A stretch of DNA of 64,000 nt from Bradyrhizobium sp. CB1650 (GTDB lineage Bacteria; Pseudomonadota; Alphaproteobacteria; Rhizobiales; Xanthobacteraceae): positions 558,001-622,000 of the forward strand of contig NZ_CP121695.1 of assembly GCF_029761915.1 (NCBI RefSeq). Reading direction: 5' to 3'. Numbering within the stretch: position 1 is the stretch's first letter; every line of letters starts with the position of its first letter. The notes beneath the pieces are model-generated. The model saw only the letters and a list, made by a program, of their open reading frames with translations. It was not told the origin of the DNA and did no database searches. Positions 53,791 to 64,000 of this stretch are shown here, one piece after another. Made by a program: the position numbers and the translations under genes.

Positions 53791-54972
53791 ATGCCTCCCG
53801 CTGTCCTCGCGCTCACCGCCGGTGCCTTCGGCATCGGCACTACCGAATTCATCATCATGGGCCTGTTGCTCCAGGTCGCCGCCGACATGCATGTCTCCGT
53901 GCCGGTGGCGGGCTTGCTCATCTCCGGCTATGCGCTCGGCGTGTTCGTTGGCGCGCCGGTCCTGACGCTGGCCACGCGGTGGATGCCGCGGAAAACCGTG
54001 CTGCTGGCGCTGATGGCGATCTTCACGATCGGCAATGCCGCCTGCGCGCTCGCGCCGAACTATGCTTTGCTGATGGCGGCGCGGGTGCTGACCTCGCTTG
54101 CCCATGGAACCTTCTTCGGGGTCGGCTCGGTGGTGGCAACGAGCCTCGTTGCCGAGGACAAGCGCGCCTCCGCGATCGCCACCATGTTCATCGGCCTGAC
54201 CGTCGCGACGCTCCTGGGCGTGCCCTTCGGTGCCTGGTTCGGCCTGATGCTCGGCTGGCGCGCGGCATTCTGGGCCGTGACCGCGATCGGCGTGATCGCG
54301 TTCGCGGTGGTCGCCGCACTCGTACCCGGCCATGTCGGCAGCGGCGACAAGCCCATCTCGCTCGCGGAGGAAATAGCGGTGCTAGGCCGGCCGCAGGTGC
54401 TGCTCAGCCTTGCCATGACCGTGTTCGGCTTCGCCGGGCTGTTCGTCGTTTTCACCTACATCCAGCCGATCCTGACGCGCTTCACCGGCTTTTCGGAAGG
54501 CGCGGTCTCGCCGATTCTGCTGGTGTTCGGCGTCGGCCTTGCGATCGGCAATGTCGCGGGCGGCAAGCTTGCCGACCGTGGGCTGGCGCGCGCCCTGATC
54601 GGTACGCTCGCCGCACTCGCCATCGTTCTCCTGGGTCTCGCTGCCGTGCTGTCGATCAAGGGCCTTGCCATCGTGCTGATCCTGTTGCTCGGCATCGCTG
54701 CCTTCGCGACCGTGGCGCCGCTGCAGCTTCGCGTTCTCGAAGCCGCGGGCCCGAGCGGCCGGACGCTCGCCTCGAGCCTCAACATCGCCGCGTTCAATCT
54801 CGGCAATGCGCTCGGCGCCTGGGCCGGCGGCGTCACCATCGATCACGGGCTCAGTCTCTCAGCGCTTCCGCTGGTCGCAGCCGGCATCACCGCTGTCGGT
54901 ATCGTGCTGGCGCTGTGGAGCCTCCGGCTCGACCGCGCGCCGGTTGCGATCGCGGCGTGCCCGGCGGAATAA
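53791..54972 (+). CDS. MFS efflux transporter, DHA1/AraJ-like
   Basis: A 393-residue 12-helix exporter. ATG at 53791, with GGAAG upstream, is chosen because the first helix (AVLALTAGAFGIGTTEFIIMGLL) begins at once, exactly as in AraJ and sugar-efflux relatives, which also share the GTTEF signature. Helix 5 (antiporter motif C region) carries IGLTVATLLGVPFGAWFG. The aldo-keto reductase gene follows after 15 bases, so they form an operon, with a LysR regulator divergent. Substrate unknown. Confidence 0.88.
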   Translation: MPPAVLALTAGAFGIGTTEFIIMGLLLQVAADMHVSVPVAGLLISGYALGVFVGAPVLTLATRWMPRKTVLLALMAIFTIGNAACALAPNYALLMAARVLTSLAHGTFFGVGSVVATSLVAEDKRASAIATMFIGLTVATLLGVPFGAWFGLMLGWRAAFWAVTAIGVIAFAVVAALVPGHVGSGDKPISLAEEIAVLGRPQVLLSLAMTVFGFAGLFVVFTYIQPILTRFTGFSEGAVSPILLVFGVGLAIGNVAGGKLADRGLARALIGTLAALAIVLLGLAAVLSIKGLAIVLILLLGIAAFATVAPLQLRVLEAAGPSGRTLASSLNIAAFNLGNALGAWAGGVTIDHGLSLSALPLVAAGITAVGIVLALWSLRLDRAPVAIAACPAE

Positions 54973-54987
54973 GAGAGGAGTCCGACC

Positions 54988-56022
<1,035 letters not shown>

Positions 56023-56145
56023 GGCCGGCGCTCGCTGACAATTCGTCGCATTGGCGGCTCCCGCCAATGCCCCATGCAGAAACGCTGCTGTACACGCTTC
56101 ATCGCCCTCCGTAACCTTCTCACCGCAAATTTCAGGAGATGCGAC

Positions 56146-57708
56146 GTGGCGAAGAAGACGGTGACCAAGAAAACTGCTTCGAGAAAATCGGCGGCGAAAC
56201 CCTCGAGCAAGAAAGCTGCTGCCCGCACGGGAGCTGCTGCGAAGCCGGCCAAGAAGGCCGCGTCGCGCAAGTCGGCCTCACCGCGCCGCCCCAAGGGGGC
56301 CGTCTGGCAATGGTCGGCGGTCGACACCGCGGCGGCGATCCGCGCGGGCGCGATCTCTGCAGTCGAGACGGTCGAGGCGCATCTGGAGCGGATGCGCGCG
56401 GTCAATCCGCGGCTGAATGCCGTCGTCGTCGATCTCTCGGAGGAGGCGCTCGCGGCAGCGCATGCGGCCGACAAGCAGCGCGCCAGGGGCGGCGAACTCG
56501 GCCTCCTGCACGGCGTGCCGATCACCATCAAGGAGAACGTCGACTATGAAGGCCGGGCCAATTTCAACGGCGTGCCGGCCAACAAGGACCTCATCGCGCC
56601 GTCCGATGCACCGGTCGTCCGCAATCTGAAGAAGGCCGGCGCGATCGTCATCGGGCTGACCAACACGCCGGAATTCTCCTTCCGCGGCTTCACCGACAAT
56701 CCGCTGCATGGGCTGACGTTGAACCCCTGGGATCCGAACATCACCTGTGGCGGCTCCTCGGGCGGGGCGGGCTCAGCGGTGGCTGCCGGCATCGGCACCA
56801 TCGCGCACGGCAACGATATCGGCGGCTCGCTGCGCTGGCCGGCGCACTGCAACGGCGTTGCCACCATCAAGCCGACGCAGGGCCGCATCCCTGCCTTCAA
56901 CCAGAGCGCAACGGCCGAGCGGCCGATGCTGGCGCATCTGATGTCGGCGCAGGGGCCGCTTGCCCGCCACGTCGCCGACGTCCGCCTCGCGCTCGAAGTG
57001 ATGAGCCAGCGCGATCCGCGCGATCCCTGGTGGGTGCCGGCGCCGCTGGTCGGGCCGAAGCCGAAGGGGCCGATCAAGGTCGCGCTGGCAAAAATCCCCG
57101 AGGACATGGACGTCGATCCGCAGGTCGCCGCGGCGCTCCGCCAGGCCGCCGATCACCTCGATCGCTCCGGCTATCGCGTCAGCGAGGTCGAAGTGCCCGA
57201 CATCAACGGCGTCTGGCAGACCTGGTGCGACATCATCACCAACGAGACGGTGGTGATGCAGGAAGCGGCGATGCTGAAGGTCACCTCGGAAGACTTTCAC
57301 AAGGCGTGGGGCGGCATGAAGGCAAAGGCGAGCGTGCTCGATCTGCCGGCCTGGATGCGGGCCACCGCCGCGCGCAACGGCCACATCCGCGCCTGGCAAT
57401 TGTTCTTCGAGGAGTATCCGGTGGTGCTGGCGCCGACCACGGTGAAGCCGACGCCGGGCCCGCGCGAGGATACCGTCAGCCCCGAGCGCGTGCGCGAGAT
57501 ATTCTGGGACGAGATCCGCTTCATCTCGGCGATCAATGTGCTCGGCCTGCCCGGCGCCGTGGTACCGGTGGCGTCGCATGACGGCAAGCCGATCGGGGTG
57601 CAGCTCATCGCCGGGCGCTACCGCGAGGACCTCGCGCTCGATGCGGCCGCCGCGATCGAGAAGCGCGCCGGCGTGCTGGCCCATCGGCTATGGGAGCAGA
57701 TGGCCTAA
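56146..57708 (+). CDS. Amidase with a histone-H1-like Lys/Ala-rich N-terminal tail
   Basis: A 520-residue amidase-signature hydrolase. GTG at 56146 has AGGAG seven bases upstream. Residues 2-55 are almost wholly Lys, Ala, Ser, Thr and Arg (AKKTVTKKTASRKS, KPAKKAASRKSAS), unlike other amidases. The enzyme core follows: catalytic Lys in PITIKENVDYEG, the cis-Ser in CGGSSGGAGSA and the nucleophile Ser in NDIGGSLRWPA. It hydrolyses an amide or aryl-acyl amide; substrate unknown. The tail may bind DNA, polyphosphate or the inner membrane. Confidence 0.87.
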   Translation: MAKKTVTKKTASRKSAAKPSSKKAAARTGAAAKPAKKAASRKSASPRRPKGAVWQWSAVDTAAAIRAGAISAVETVEAHLERMRAVNPRLNAVVVDLSEEALAAAHAADKQRARGGELGLLHGVPITIKENVDYEGRANFNGVPANKDLIAPSDAPVVRNLKKAGAIVIGLTNTPEFSFRGFTDNPLHGLTLNPWDPNITCGGSSGGAGSAVAAGIGTIAHGNDIGGSLRWPAHCNGVATIKPTQGRIPAFNQSATAERPMLAHLMSAQGPLARHVADVRLALEVMSQRDPRDPWWVPAPLVGPKPKGPIKVALAKIPEDMDVDPQVAAALRQAADHLDRSGYRVSEVEVPDINGVWQTWCDIITNETVVMQEAAMLKVTSEDFHKAWGGMKAKASVLDLPAWMRATAARNGHIRAWQLFFEEYPVVLAPTTVKPTPGPREDTVSPERVREIFWDEIRFISAINVLGLPGAVVPVASHDGKPIGVQLIAGRYREDLALDAAAAIEKRAGVLAHRLWEQMA

Positions 57709-57781
57709 GGCCGGCAGAGGGCTTGGCGCGTTGTGCGAAGCCTCTCTCCGTGAACCTCTTGCTTTCCAACTCGTGGAGGCA

Positions 57782-57835
57782 ACCCCCTCATCCGGCGCGC
57801 TATGCGCGCCACCTTCTCCACAAGGGAGGAAGGGA
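57782..57835. repeat. Intergenic repeat after the amidase gene
   Basis: CCCCCTCATCCGGCGCGC...CACCTTCTCCACAAGGGAGGAAGGG is a half-unit of the element found between hmgA and fahA. It lies between two convergent genes. Confidence 0.55.
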
Positions 57836-57843
57836 ACAAAGCA

Positions 57844-58092
57844 TCACACCCTTGCCTCAAGCACCGCGCGTGCAGCCGCAACGTACTCCCGCCAATGCGC
57901 GTCTGCGTAACGTCCGGCCTGCCGCGCGCAGGTGAGATCGGGCGCATGCGCCGCTGCGATCATCCGCGCAAAGCGCTCTTCGGCCACCGTCGCGCCGTCG
58001 TCGGCGACCGTCGACGCGAAGGCCGGCGCTGCGTGAGGTGCCACGGCGAGCCCGGCCATTCCGGCGAGCATGATGCGGCGTGACGTCTTCAT
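57844..58092 (-). CDS. Small secreted protein of unknown function
   Basis: An 82-residue protein with a twin-Arg-like or Sec signal (MKTSRRIMLAGMAGLAVAPHAAPAF) and a helical body of about 55 residues (EERFARMIAAAHAPDLTC, YVAAARAVLEARV). ATG at 58092 lies nine bases after GGAGG, while the in-frame ATG at 58101 is directly against it, which decides the start. It converges on the amidase gene. No family recognised. Confidence 0.6.
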   Translation of the reverse strand: MKTSRRIMLAGMAGLAVAPHAAPAFASTVADDGATVAEERFARMIAAAHAPDLTCARQAGRYADAHWREYVAAARAVLEARV

Positions 58093-58274
58093 GGCTGTCA
58101 TCCTCCGTTGTCCGGCCTGCGCTCTGGCGGGCGAGTGTGTCACTGCGATCACGGCAGCGTAACCGTGCACATCGGTGCAGTCCATCAATTACGGATGCCG
58201 CTTGACCACGGCAACGATCACGTTCCATCTAGCCAACAGTTCCGTCATCACAGCGCCACGCGTCGGATTGTCAC

Positions 58275-59195
58275 GTGCCCCACCGCAATCAATCGTCCCG
58301 GCCGGCCTTGGGCACGCCCGTCGCGGCGTTCGCAGCCGGATGGCTCGGTCTGATCATGTCGGCAAGCGTCACCTTTGCCGCCGATACTGACGACGAGGAC
58401 GCTGCCGCCAAGCCGGCCGTTCCTAACATTTATCTCGATCTGCGCACGACCTATGCAAAGATCCCGGCGGGAGCGCTCGGGCTCGGCTTCGGCAACAATT
58501 CGCTGTCGACGGCACTCGAGGCGTTGGCGGCGCGCAGCGGCACTACGCTGCCGAACGGCCTGCCGGCCGCGAAATCGATTGCCGTCGATCTGCCGCTGAC
58601 AGTCGACGTCAGCGATAGCGTATCGCTCTATGGCGGGGTATCCGGCTCAACGATCGATCTCGGCGGCGGCTGGTCGTCATTCGACATTACGAGCTGGAAC
58701 ATCGGCGTGCAGGCCGAGCTCTATCAGCAGAACGGCGGCAAAATCCCGACGATCACGCTGCAATCCACGCTGACGCAGTCGGTGCCGAACGAACCAGGCA
58801 TGACGACGTCGATCAATAACATACTGGAATTCAGCTACGCGCTGGACGAGGACGAGACGCGGGGCTGGCTTGCCGGCGTGCAATACACTTACACCGACAT
58901 CGCCAGCCAGTTCGCCAGCATCAGGCCGAACACGATCCTCTATGCCGGCGGCTATTATCAATGGCCGAGCAACTGGAAGTTCACGGGACGCCTCGGCGTG
59001 CAGTCATTCGGTGGCGCGCAGCTTCTCAATCAGACGCTGGCGCACTCCTTCACCCAGCCGATCCTGCGGCTCGACCTCGACCGCATGGACGGCAACGACA
59101 ACCGCCTGTTCGGCATCACCGCGCAGATCGCGTGGCTGCCGAAGCCGTCCTACCAGGTGACGCTGCGCACGCCGCTCTATGCGGTGCGCAACTGA
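58275..59195 (+). CDS. Probable outer-membrane beta-barrel protein
   Basis: A 306-residue protein beginning at GTG 58275, with a signal peptide of about 36 residues (GWLGLIMSASVTFAA). The mature part is rich in alternating aromatic/hydrophobic strands (SVSLYGGVSGSTIDLGGGW, WLAGVQYTYTDIA, YYQWPSNWKFTGRLGV) and ends in YQVTLRTPLYAVRN, consistent with a porin-like barrel. I do not recognise a named family. The start could be further inside. Confidence 0.6.
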   Translation: MPHRNQSSRPALGTPVAAFAAGWLGLIMSASVTFAADTDDEDAAAKPAVPNIYLDLRTTYAKIPAGALGLGFGNNSLSTALEALAARSGTTLPNGLPAAKSIAVDLPLTVDVSDSVSLYGGVSGSTIDLGGGWSSFDITSWNIGVQAELYQQNGGKIPTITLQSTLTQSVPNEPGMTTSINNILEFSYALDEDETRGWLAGVQYTYTDIASQFASIRPNTILYAGGYYQWPSNWKFTGRLGVQSFGGAQLLNQTLAHSFTQPILRLDLDRMDGNDNRLFGITAQIAWLPKPSYQVTLRTPLYAVRN

Positions 59196-59265
59196 CTGCA
59201 GGCCTGACGGCAGGTTGCCTCCGGCGCCTGCAAATAAGGAAGCGGAGTGATCGCGCGCGCAGCTT

Positions 59266-59826
59266 CTAATCCGGCACCGGTACGTCGAACGTGTTCAGCG
59301 TCACCGAGACCATGCAATAGATGCCGACGAGGTAGGACAGTTCGGCCGCGCCGTGCTCGCCGAACTCCTTCACCGCCGCGCGCCACGTCAACTCGGGCAG
59401 CACGCCGCCGCTCACCAGCGCGGAGGCCATGTCGTAGGCGACCGCCTCCTGCTTGGTGAGGTCAACCGGCCGCTGCCCGGCGACGATGGTGCCGAGCTTC
59501 TCGTCGGACAGGCCGCGCTGCTCGGCAACCAGCACATGGGCATAGAGCTCGTAGCCGGAGCGAAAATGCGAACCGGTGACGAGGATCGCGACCTCGCGCA
59601 CCGCCGCCGGCAACAGCGGGTTCGCCGCGATCGCCTTGACCAGCTCCCACACCGGCTTGCCGAAACGCGGCTCGCGGATCCAGGGATTCCAGGGCCCGAG
59701 CAGCGCGCCGTCCTCGCGCATGTTCACAAAGCCCTTGAAGTGGTCCTTGATGCCCGCTCGCATGTCGTCATAGAGGGGCTTCTGTTCGTCACTCAGCTCT
59801 TTCGGATCGAGAATGGGAAGGCGCAC
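59266..59826 (-). CDS. Carboxymuconolactone decarboxylase (CMD) family protein
   Basis: A 186-residue CMD-fold protein. GTG at 59826 follows GAGGAG by eight bases and is preferred over the longer frame to 59901. The conserved core is VREVAILVTGSHFRSGYELYAHVLVAEQRG with Glu and His as in gamma-carboxymuconolactone decarboxylase; the Cys-x-x-Cys of AhpD peroxidases is absent, so it is not a thiol peroxidase. Substrate unknown. It is followed by no same-strand partner nearby. Confidence 0.82.
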   Translation of the reverse strand: MRLPILDPKELSDEQKPLYDDMRAGIKDHFKGFVNMREDGALLGPWNPWIREPRFGKPVWELVKAIAANPLLPAAVREVAILVTGSHFRSGYELYAHVLVAEQRGLSDEKLGTIVAGQRPVDLTKQEAVAYDMASALVSGGVLPELTWRAAVKEFGEHGAAELSYLVGIYCMVSVTLNTFDVPVPD

Positions 59827-59936
59827 GGCGGGATCTCCTCGTTGAGACGGCGCGAGGCTCGCGCGCGGACGCGGTGAAGGCAAGTGAAGTTGCCGTGACA
59901 TCGGGCTCCGGAGCGGGTGACCGCCCGAAGTGCCGA

Positions 59937-61106
59937 CTACGATGCCTCAGGGGTCCGTACGCTTTGTGGATTGGCGACGTCATCGACGGCGAGCGTCAGC
60001 GGATCGCCTGTCGCCAGGAACGATGACAAGGCGGCCTCGACAGGCGCAGGGTCGAGACCGCGCGCGTTCAACCAGGCGGGTTCGTAATAGGTCTGGCGAT
60101 AACGCTCGCCGGAATCGCAGATCAGCGTCACCAGCGATCCGGTGACGTTCGCCTTTCGCATCTCCGATGCGAGCCGGCACAGCGCCAGGAAATTGGTGCC
60201 GGTCGATCCGCCGACCGCTCGCCGCAGCCGGCGCGACAGCACGTTCATCGCCGCGATCGTCGCGGCATCCGGGATCTTCATCATGCGGTCGACCACGCCC
60301 GGGACGAACGACGGCTCGCAACGCGGGCGGCCGACGCCTTCGATCAACGAGGGACGCTCGCAGACTTGCGTGCGGTCCTGCTTGCGGAAGCAATCGAAGA
60401 AGGCGGAATGCTCGACGTCGGCGACGCATAGCCGGGTCGGATACTGACGATAGCGCAAGTATCGCCCAATCGTCGCGGAGGTGCCGCCGGTACCGGCTCC
60501 CATCACGATCCAGTCGGGAATCGGGCGCGGCTCGCCCTTCAATTGCGTGAAGATGGATTCGGCGATGTTATTGTTGCCGCGCCAGTCGGTAGCGCGCTCG
60601 GCAAAGGTGAACTGGTCCATGTAGTGGCCGTTCAGGCGCGCGGCGAGTGCTGCAGCTTCCGCATAGAGCGCGCGGCCGTCGTCGATCAGATGGCAGTTGC
60701 CGCCATAATGCTCGATCGCGGCGATCTTCTCCGCCGAGGTCGTGCGCGGCATCACGGCGTAGAAGGGCACACCGATCATCTGGGCGAAATAGGCCTCCGA
60801 CACCGCGGTCGATCCCGACGAGGCCTCGATCACCGGTGTGCCCTCGCGGATGTGCCCGTTGCACAGTGCGTAGAGAAACAGCGAGCGCGCCAGACGATGC
60901 TTCAGGCTGCCGGTCGGGTGCGTGGATTCGTCCTTCAGATAGATGTCGATCCCGGCCAGCGCCGGCACGATCAGCCGGATCAGATGGGTGTCGGCGGTGC
61001 GGCATTGGTCCGCCTCGATCGCGGCGACCGCCTCGTCCACCCAGCCTCGACGGTAGGCCGGAGCGACCGGATCTTGCTGGCGGAAGGGGAGTGGTTGCAT
61101 CGGCAT
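59937..61106 (-). CDS. PLP-dependent cysteine-synthase-like enzyme (Cds1-like)
   Basis: A 389-residue fold-type II PLP enzyme. The PLP Lys lies in [15 protein letters not shown], the phosphate loop in [16 protein letters not shown], and the substrate loop in [19 protein letters not shown] long C-terminal part with [16 protein letters not shown] resembles the group that includes the mycobacterial cysteine desulfhydrase Cds1 rather than CysK. It may degrade cysteine to sulfide, pyruvate and ammonia. It lies 45 bases downstream of acdR on the same strand and may be co-transcribed with it. Confidence 0.78.
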   Translation of the reverse strand: MPMQPLPFRQQDPVAPAYRRGWVDEAVAAIEADQCRTADTHLIRLIVPALAGIDIYLKDESTHPTGSLKHRLARSLFLYALCNGHIREGTPVIEASSGSTAVSEAYFAQMIGVPFYAVMPRTTSAEKIAAIEHYGGNCHLIDDGRALYAEAAALAARLNGHYMDQFTFAERATDWRGNNNIAESIFTQLKGEPRPIPDWIVMGAGTGGTSATIGRYLRYRQYPTRLCVADVEHSAFFDCFRKQDRTQVCERPSLIEGVGRPRCEPSFVPGVVDRMMKIPDAATIAAMNVLSRRLRRAVGGSTGTNFLALCRLASEMRKANVTGSLVTLICDSGERYRQTYYEPAWLNARGLDPAPVEAALSSFLATGDPLTLAVDDVANPQSVRTPEAS

Positions 61107-61151
61107 CGGCGGAATCTCTCATGATGCGTACCACGCATCAATAGCTCCCGC

Positions 61152-61616
61152 TCAAAACTCCAGCGGCGCGTTGTCGACGACCTCTTTCATCACGAAGAAG
61201 GTGCGGGTCTGGCGCACGCCGGGCAGCGCGATGAGCTGCTCGCCGTGGATGCGGTTGAAATCCTCCATGTCGCCGACGCGGATCTTGAGGAAATAGTCGA
61301 AATCGCCGGCGACGAGGTGGCAGTCGAGCACGAATTTCAGCTTGGCGATGGCCTGCTCGAAGGTGGCAAAGCTCTCCGGCGTCGAGCGGTCGAGCACGAC
61401 GCCAACCATGACCAGCGTGCCCTTCGCCACCTTCTTCGGCGCGACCATGGCGCGGACGGCGGCAATAAAACCGTCCTCGAACAGGCGCTGGGTGCGGCGG
61501 TGACAGGTCGCGGGGCTGATCGCGACCGTTTCGGCCAGCTCCGCATTACTCAGCCGGCCGTTATTCTGCAGCAATCGCAATATCTTGAGGTCGATACGGT
61601 CGAGCCGGGTGGGCAT
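61152..61616 (-). CDS. acdR: Lrp/AsnC family regulator of ACC deaminase
   Basis: A 154-residue Lrp-type regulator: HTH at about residues 5-50 (LSNAELAETVAISPATCHRRTQRL) and RAM domain at about 65-145 (GDFDYFLKIRVGDMEDF). It is divergent from acdS, the standard arrangement in rhizobia and Burkholderia, where AcdR activates acdS in response to 1-aminocyclopropane-1-carboxylate. Symbol given from this context. Confidence 0.85.
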   Translation of the reverse strand: MPTRLDRIDLKILRLLQNNGRLSNAELAETVAISPATCHRRTQRLFEDGFIAAVRAMVAPKKVAKGTLVMVGVVLDRSTPESFATFEQAIAKLKFVLDCHLVAGDFDYFLKIRVGDMEDFNRIHGEQLIALPGVRQTRTFFVMKEVVDNAPLEF

Positions 61617-61672
61617 GGAAGAAGCTTCCAGTCAATAGCGGAATCATGAAAGAAAATAGTTGGATTAAGGCC

Positions 61673-61695
61673 GATGACGCAAGTATTATGTCATC
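61673..61695. promoter_or_regulatory. Candidate AcdR operator
   Basis: A perfect inverted repeat GATGAC-N11-GTCATC in the 163-base gap between acdR and acdS. Its position suits a divergent Lrp-type site. Confidence 0.5.
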
Positions 61696-61779
61696 TCGCC
61701 TCGGCTCTTTGAGAGCACATTTCTCGCGGCAGGTGCTAGTCGCTGCGCCCAGCACAACGCCAATCGGGATGACCTTACG

Positions 61780-62793
61780 ATGCTGGAGAAATTCGCGCGC
61801 TATCCACTGACCTTCGGGCCGACCCCCATCGAGAAGCTGGAGCGGCTGTCAAAATATCTCGGTGGCCAGGTCGAGATCTATGCCAAGCGCGAGGACTGCA
61901 ATTCCGGCCTCGCCTATGGCGGCAACAAGCTGCGCAAGCTCGAATACATCATCCCCGATGCGATCGCCTCCAACGCCGACACGCTGGTCTCGATCGGCGG
62001 CGTACAGTCCAATCACACCCGCATGGTGGCCGCGGTGGCGGCCAAGGTCGGCATGAAGTGCCGCCTCGTGCAGGAAGCCTGGGTGCCGCACGAGGACGCG
62101 GTCTATGATCGCGTCGGCAACATCATGCTCTCGCGCATCATGGGCGCCGACGTGCGCCTGGTCGATGACGGTTTCGACATCGGCATCCGCAAGAGCTGGG
62201 AGCAGGCGATCGACGAGGTGAAGGCGGCCGGCGGCAAGCCCTACGCGATTCCTGCCGGTGCCTCCGTGCACAAGTATGGCGGGCTCGGCTATGTCGGCTT
62301 CGCCGAGGAGGTGCGCAGGCAGGAGCGGGAGCTCGGCTTCAAGTTCGACTACGTCATCGTCTGCACCGTCACCGGCTCGACCCATGCCGGCATGCTGGTG
62401 GGCTTCGCCGCCGATGGTCGCGCGCGAAAGGTCATCGGCATCGATGCCTCCTTCACGCCGGCCCAGACCAAGGCGCAGGTGCTCTCGATCGCGCAGAACA
62501 CGGCGAAGCTGGTCGAGCTCGGCAAGGATCTCGTCGAGGACGATGTCGTGCTGGTCGAGGACTACGCCTATCCCGCGTATGGCGTGCCGTCGGAGGAGAC
62601 CAAGGAAGCCATCCGCCTTACCGCGCGGCTCGAAGGCATGATCACCGACCCCGTCTATGAGGGCAAATCGATGCAGGGCCTGATCGATCTTGCGAAGAAG
62701 GGCCATTTCGAGAAGGGCGCGAAGATCCTCTACGCCCATCTCGGCGGCGCCCCTGCGCTCAACGGTTACGCCTACGCGTTCCGGAACGGGTAA
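61780..62793 (+). CDS. acdS: 1-aminocyclopropane-1-carboxylate (ACC) deaminase
   Basis: A 337-residue fold-type II PLP enzyme that turns ACC, the plant ethylene precursor, into 2-oxobutyrate and ammonia, lowering ethylene in root and nodule. The PLP Lys is in [11 protein letters not shown] (about residue 50), with [11 protein letters not shown] and [15 protein letters not shown] for the phosphate. DPVYEGKSM and YAHLGGAP near the C-terminus hold the Tyr-Glu and Leu that separate ACC deaminases from D-cysteine desulfhydrases. Length and the divergent acdR gene support the call. Confidence 0.95.
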   Translation: MLEKFARYPLTFGPTPIEKLERLSKYLGGQVEIYAKREDCNSGLAYGGNKLRKLEYIIPDAIASNADTLVSIGGVQSNHTRMVAAVAAKVGMKCRLVQEAWVPHEDAVYDRVGNIMLSRIMGADVRLVDDGFDIGIRKSWEQAIDEVKAAGGKPYAIPAGASVHKYGGLGYVGFAEEVRRQERELGFKFDYVIVCTVTGSTHAGMLVGFAADGRARKVIGIDASFTPAQTKAQVLSIAQNTAKLVELGKDLVEDDVVLVEDYAYPAYGVPSEETKEAIRLTARLEGMITDPVYEGKSMQGLIDLAKKGHFEKGAKILYAHLGGAPALNGYAYAFRNG

Positions 62794-62823
62794 GTAGGAG
62801 CGCAGACCGCGAATCCCCTCCAA

Positions 62824-62968
62824 TGTCGTCCTGGCGAAAAGCCAGGACTCATTACCCCGACTGCCAATTCTTGAAACACGCTGGTGCGACCAGCGTGCCA
62901 TTTCCCACGGCTTGTGGTTATGGATCCCGGATCTGCGCTCGCTACGCTCGCTTGTCCGGGATGACGAT
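62824..62968. repeat. Palindromic intergenic repeat
   Basis: It begins TGTCGTCCTGGCGAAAAG and ends CGCTTGTCCGGGATGACG, with inner arms CATTACCCC and GGTTATGGATCC. It is related to the element at 33171-33316 and lies between the convergent acdS and recQ. Confidence 0.65.
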
Positions 62969-63004
62969 GGGGGAGGTCTGGGCGCGCTAGCGGCTGCTGT
63001 GTCG

Positions 63005-64000
<996 letters not shown>

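Overview
The window is high-GC alphaproteobacterial chromosome and looks most like Bradyrhizobium or a close relative. The grounds are gene content (ACC deaminase with its Lrp-type regulator, a form II cox cluster, a homogentisate pathway cluster, LTXXQ and DUF3175 proteins), general-stress promoters of the GGAAC-N17-GTT type, and several families of palindromic intergenic repeats. The genus is inference; nothing was searched.

Layout. 0.1-14.8 kb: an LTXXQ/Spy-like secreted protein, a membrane-bound class III cyclase, an AsmA protein, a Crp/Fnr regulator, an RND efflux pump with its adaptor, an OmpA-domain protein, a caspase-fold protein whose catalytic His and Cys are both replaced, and a lactonase-like metallo-hydrolase. 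14.9-23.4 kb: a homogentisate cluster, consisting of a MarR regulator, a flavin hydroxylase plus a small DUF2783 partner (possibly a 3-hydroxyphenylacetate 6-hydroxylase pair), an MBL protein, hmgA, fahA, a DUF1272 protein, an Lrp regulator and hppD. 23.5-28.5 kb: a CoA transferase and a coxS-L-M-like molybdenum hydroxylase. 28.8-33.1 kb: two chemoreceptors whose 3' 1.09 kb is almost identical. 33.3-38.0 kb: a general-stress/trehalose block (DUF3175, MFS transporter, otsB, otsA) with three EcfG-type promoters, two of them back to back.

38.75-47.1 kb: tRNA-Ser(GGA) followed by an 8.3-kb integrative island. It is bounded by a 14-bp repeat of the tRNA 3' end, carries a tyrosine integrase at its far end, and has paired GTCCCCAA repeats at both ends. 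Its cargo is a periplasmic ClpP-like protein, two GYF_2-domain membrane proteins, a secreted protein, a row of small DNA-binding proteins and a 454-residue orphan. This is the part of the window most likely to hold something undescribed.

47.3-64 kb: a quinone-oxidoreductase-like enzyme divergent from a MocR regulator, a second caspase with intact catalytic residues, an ICMT-like membrane methyltransferase, a LysR/MFS/aldo-keto reductase group, an amidase with a histone-H1-like N-terminal tail, several envelope or enzyme genes, the acdR/acdS pair with a cysteine-synthase-like enzyme, and the C-terminal part of recQ running off the right edge.
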